A stretch of 6,690 nt of DNA from JBCCTX01 sp039197765 (GTDB taxonomy: Bacteria > Bacteroidota > Bacteroidia > J057), in NCBI GenBank assembly GCA_039197765.1, contig JBCCTX010000391.1, forward strand, positions 1 to 6,690. Direction: 5' to 3'. Positions 5,564-6,690 of the stretch are shown piece by piece. Both the position numbers and the translations under genes were made by a program. Positions within the stretch are counted from its first letter, which is position 1, and the number at the start of each line of letters is the position of its first letter. The notes under the pieces are model-generated. The model was not told the DNA's origin, did no database searches, and was given only the letters and a program-made list of their open reading frames with translations.

Positions 5564-6646
5564 TTAGTACCCAAAACTTATTTCCACTTCGTCTGAGGTA
5601 GGACGTGCTTGACAAGTTAGTACAACTCCCTTTTTCCTCTCACTTTCTAATAAGATTATAGAATCTGAATGCTCGACCTCTCCTTTTTTCACTCTTCCCA
5701 TACAAGTGGTACAAACCCCTCCCTTACAGGAGTAGGGTGCATCCAACCCTGCATCCAAAGCAGCGTCCAAAATACTTTTCCCAGGAGGGACTGTGACCTC
5801 GTATTCTTCATCATCTAGGGTGATAGAAATGGAATAGGTCTTATCCTCCATTTCAGGCAGTTCTTCCTCACTTTCTAGCGCCTGGGCTTGTTCTTCCAGC
5901 GACAACACATTTCCCACAAAGTGCTCTTGAAATACGTGCCGAGGATCAATGGCATGAATATCCATTGCCTCCTGGGCAGCGATCATAAGCCCTTCTGGTC
6001 CACAGAGATAGTATGCCTTTTGGTATTCGTCCACCATGAATAATTCAAGGATGTACTCATAGATTTTGTCTCGATCTAACCTTCCTCGTGGGCCTTTCCA
6101 GTCTTCAGGTGCTTGAGACAATACATGAATCAACGTAAAACGCTCTCTGTATTTCTTTTTTAGCCCCAATAGAGCTTCTTTGAAGATAATGTCTTCCTCC
6201 TTTCGATTTCCATACCAAAGGGTAACCTTACTATCTGGTTCAATAGCTAATACCGTCTTTAGGATAGATATCAATGGAGTAATTCCACTCCCTCCCCCAA
6301 TAAGTATGTAGTGTCGAATGCGTAGAGGCGTGGGTTCTACCAGAAAATTCCCTAAGGGAGGGAAAACCTCTACCTCATCCCCAGGCTTTAGATGGTCTCT
6401 TAAGTAGTTGGAAACCAAGCCCTCAGATAGCCGCTTGATTGTTACGGATAGAAATTCCTCCTCTAAGGGGGAACTGGACAGGGAATAGGGACGTCTGTGG
6501 GCTTCTCCTTCTATGTACAGTTGAATGGTGAGGTACTGCCCTGCTCTAAAGTCCCACATAGACCCTGCAGGACGATCAAATGTTAGTGTATATGCTTGCT
6601 CTGTTTCGTCTACAATCTGACGTAAGCGTAGTTTGTGAAATTGCAT
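5564..6646 (-). CDS. PaaE-type flavin/NAD(P)H oxidoreductase with C-terminal plant-type 2Fe-2S ferredoxin domain
   Basis: This complete 360-residue protein moves electrons from NAD(P)H through FAD to a 2Fe-2S cluster and on to a partner oxygenase or ferredoxin-dependent enzyme in the cytoplasm. The FAD domain (about 1-105) has RPYS at 52-55 and GLVSN at 76-80. The NAD(P) domain (about 110-235) has GGGSGITP at 117-124, WYGNR at 144-148 and CGPEG at 215-219. An acidic Glu-rich linker follows at about 250-268. The ferredoxin domain (about 268-360) has cluster ligands Cys307, Cys312, Cys315 and Cys345 in the canonical C-x4-C-x2-C-x29-C spacing. Order and length fit the phenylacetyl-CoA epoxidase reductase PaaE and similar Bacteroidota proteins annotated as ferredoxin-NADP reductase. 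No paaABCD genes are adjacent, so the partner is unknown. NADH versus NADPH preference cannot be told. The ATG at 6644-6646 starts directly before the first beta strand. The protein ends in FGY. Confidence 0.95.
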   Translation of the reverse strand: MQFHKLRLRQIVDETEQAYTLTFDRPAGSMWDFRAGQYLTIQLYIEGEAHRRPYSLSSSPLEEEFLSVTIKRLSEGLVSNYLRDHLKPGDEVEVFPPLGNFLVEPTPLRIRHYILIGGGSGITPLISILKTVLAIEPDSKVTLWYGNRKEEDIIFKEALLGLKKKYRERFTLIHVLSQAPEDWKGPRGRLDRDKIYEYILELFMVDEYQKAYYLCGPEGLMIAAQEAMDIHAIDPRHVFQEHFVGNVLSLEEQAQALESEEELPEMEDKTYSISITLDDEEYEVTVPPGKSILDAALDAGLDAPYSCKGGVCTTCMGRVKKGEVEHSDSIILLESERKKGVVLTCQARPTSDEVEISFGY

Positions 6647-6668
6647 AGGCGAAAGTATTCAGAAATCA

Positions 6669-6676
6669 CAAACATA
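6669..6676 (-). promoter_or_regulatory. Candidate Bacteroidota -7 promoter element for the reductase gene
   Basis: On the minus strand TATGTTTG matches the TAnnTTTG consensus of the Bacteroidota primary sigma factor in all six fixed positions, 22 bp before the ATG. The matching -33 box would fall at or beyond the right edge and cannot be checked. The short distance implies a short 5' leader, and no Shine-Dalgarno is present in it. Confidence 0.5.
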
Positions 6677-6690
6677 TAAAAAACCTACTA

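Noticed and set aside
5564..6646. Naming the reductase paaE
   Set aside because: Domain order and length fit, but no phenylacetate genes are in view, and the same architecture serves several oxygenase and ferredoxin reductase systems.

Overview
The window looks like chromosomal DNA of a member of the Bacteroidota, most plausibly a Saprospiria/Lewinella-type or related gliding marine group. The grounds are a giant secreted protein built from PKD, SprB-like, FG-GAP and fucolectin modules, no recognisable Shine-Dalgarno sequence before either start codon, and a TAnnTTTG promoter element of the Bacteroidota type upstream of the right-hand gene. The taxon is an inference from style; no marker gene is present.

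Both genes lie on the minus strand. From right to left in the window (the direction of transcription) there is a 44-bp leader with a candidate promoter (6647-6690) and a complete three-domain flavin/NAD(P)H/2Fe-2S reductase of the PaaE/ferredoxin reductase type (5564-6646). Next comes a 179-bp AT-rich intergenic region with two tiny palindromes and an oligo-T run (5385-5563). The rest of the window, 5384 to base 1, is one uninterrupted open reading frame that runs off the left edge: 1,794 codons without a stop.

The large protein is exported (signal peptide at residues 1-24) and modular. The order is fucolectin-like domain 1 - fibronectin III-like - unnamed cohesin-like domain A - PKD - PKD - cohesin-like domain B - fucolectin-like domain 2 - SprB-like domain - seven FG-GAP repeats (probable beta-propeller) - fucolectin-like domain 3 - leucine-rich repeat cap and at least seven LRRs, then the window edge. 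All three fucolectin-like copies keep the His/Arg/CysCys/Arg signature of the fucose-binding pocket with identical spacing. The protein is therefore best read as a multivalent, probably glycan-binding, cell-surface or secreted adhesin. A type IX secretion sorting domain would be expected at the missing C-terminus but cannot be seen.

There is no obvious functional link between the two genes. The reductase is a cytoplasmic electron-transfer enzyme, and the spacing suggests the adhesin gene has its own promoter. No RNA genes, mobile elements, CRISPR arrays or integration scars were seen. The most novel items are the domain architecture itself, with its near mirror-symmetric N-terminal half, and the duplicated 162-residue four-cysteine domain, which I cannot assign to a named family.
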